Shown: positions 63,599 through 64,000 of the stretch, piece by piece
Layout: the number at the start of each line of letters is the position of its first letter
How positions within the stretch are numbered: the stretch's first letter is position 1
Source of the DNA: Microbacterium testaceum
Lineage (GTDB): Bacteria > Actinomycetota > Actinomycetes > Actinomycetales > Microbacteriaceae
NCBI RefSeq assembly: GCF_003075375.1
Contig: NZ_QDFT01000011.1
Coordinates: 24,017-88,016 of the forward strand
Direction: 5' to 3'
DNA length: 64,000 nt
Notes under the pieces: generated by a model
Databases searched by the model: none
The model's input: the letters and a program-made list of their open reading frames with translations, nothing else
What the model was told of the DNA's origin: nothing
Made by a program: the position numbers and the translations under genes

Positions 63599-63892
63599 TT
63601 ATGCCCAGGCTGGGCCTTGGAATGTGGTCTTGCTCTTTCGTGCGTTGGTGATGCGTGCGCCTATGCGCCCGCCCTCACGCCTGTTCTCGCCTCGGTGCTC
63701 GGGTGCTGCGTTGTCCACACCCTCACCGCCTAGCGGGTCTATGTGCCCCACGTCATAGGGCAGTCCTTCCGGGATAGGCCCACCACAGCGCCAGCACTGG
63801 GCGTCATCCCCGCGTGACCAGATACCCCGTACCTGATTGCGGATGATGCGGCAGGTTCTACGCCACTCAGGCGTTGCGTGCTTACTGGACAT
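63599..63892 (-). CDS. HNH endonuclease
   Basis: A 97-residue nuclease upstream of the terminase genes. The HNH core is CWRCGGPIP (zinc cysteines), DVGHIDPLGGEGVDN with the His, and the Asn/His of NAAPEHRGENRREGG. HNH enzymes next to terminase are required for DNA packaging cuts in many phages of the HK97 type. The start at 63892 follows GAGGGG; a start 15 nt upstream is less supported. Confidence 0.85.
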   Translation of the reverse strand: MSSKHATPEWRRTCRIIRNQVRGIWSRGDDAQCWRCGGPIPEGLPYDVGHIDPLGGEGVDNAAPEHRGENRREGGRIGARITNARKSKTTFQGPAWA

Positions 63893-64000
63893 GTACACGC
63901 CCCTCATGCACGTCACGCGCGGCCTCTGCCTGATCCTCGAAGACATACGGCCCTCGGAAGTCGTTGCAGTCCTTGCACGTCCACACCCAGCCAAGTCGCG
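63882..64000 (-). CDS. Partial phage protein with CxxC motif
   Basis: A frame open to the right edge, with the last 38 residues WTCKDCNDFRGPYVFEDQ and onward to DVHEGRVHVQ. The CKDC pair suggests a zinc ribbon. It overlaps the HNH start. The N-terminus is outside the window. Identified from the sequence because the two other frames on this strand are less protein-like. Confidence 0.55.
   Translation of the reverse strand, partial: RLGWVWTCKDCNDFRGPYVFEDQAEAARDVHEGRVHVQ

Larger units (their letters stand above)
50683..64000 (-). mobile_element. Prophage (siphovirus-type), left part; continues beyond the window
   Basis: All genes from 50.7 kb on read leftward and encode phage parts in standard order: HNH nuclease, terminase, portal, protease-capsid, connector, tail terminator, major tail, tape measure and tip proteins. 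Base composition is less G/C-rich than the host and the GGATGCC heptamer is rare. The head-to-tail block is only about 12 kb. Compact gene order and the fused protease-capsid gene recall the small-genome Microbacterium and Arthrobacter siphoviruses (family knowledge from memory). Integrase, repressor, lysin and holin are not seen and must be beyond 64 kb or missing. Confidence 0.9.

Overview
The window looks like a chromosome segment of a high-GC actinobacterium, most likely Microbacteriaceae close to Microbacterium (inference). The evidence is the strong G/C bias at third codon positions, actinobacterial gene variants (RpiB with a Glu-type active site, IleS of the HYGH type with an ultrashort T-box, ProB without a PUA domain, DUF4233 after folC, paired clpP genes) and many promoters of the TAGGCT/TAGACT kind placed 6-8 nt before a start codon. 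A prophage fills the right end, from about 50.68 kb to the window edge.

Layout. 0-4.5 kb: the 3' end of the ferrochelatase gene, then rpiB-nei and paiB-amidohydrolase pairs. 4.5-8 kb: dps, with a DtxR/IdeR-like box upstream, and a leftward operon of three SipW-type exported proteins with a SipW-type signal peptidase that itself carries a C-terminal LPWTG sorting signal. 8.1-14.5 kb: gamma-carbonic anhydrase, tRNA-Gly, tRNA-Pro, tig, a TPR gene, clpP1-clpP2 and clpX (a protein folding and degradation block). 14.5-20 kb: acetyltransferase, M3 peptidase, a small gene and valS. 20.2-25.2 kb: a complete dipeptide-type ABC importer with one double ATPase. 25.4-31.2 kb: T-box-ileS-folC-DUF4233-ndk. 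31.3-35.2 kb: tandem hairpin repeats, a VKOR gene and a tightly overlapped five-gene WXG100/EspC/lipase-like module. 35.3-45.6 kb: rne, rplU-rpmA, obgE-proB-proA and a nadD-rsfS operon. 45.6-50.2 kb: a TAXI binding protein with its two-component system, divergent from an MHS-family symporter, with a TGTAAGG direct repeat between them. 50.27 kb: tRNA-Ala.

Prophage. At about 50.68 kb the 3' end of a gene that I read as a 3-methyladenine DNA glycosylase is cut, and phage DNA begins. The structural genes read leftward. In transcription order they are a small Cys protein, HNH nuclease, three or four small proteins, terminase, portal, fused protease-major capsid protein, connector, tail terminator, major tail protein, tape measure and minor tail/tip proteins. 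Integrase, repressor and lysis genes are not in the window. The compact layout recalls the small-genome siphoviruses of Actinobacteria.

The most interesting points are: the strongly over-represented heptamer GGATGCC/GGCATCC in host DNA, which falls to background in the prophage; the orphan WXG100/EspC/lipase cassette; the sortase-tagged SipW peptidase; a family of GAGTGTCC...GGACACTC intergenic palindromes; and the TAXI-protein/two-component locus without a TRAP permease.
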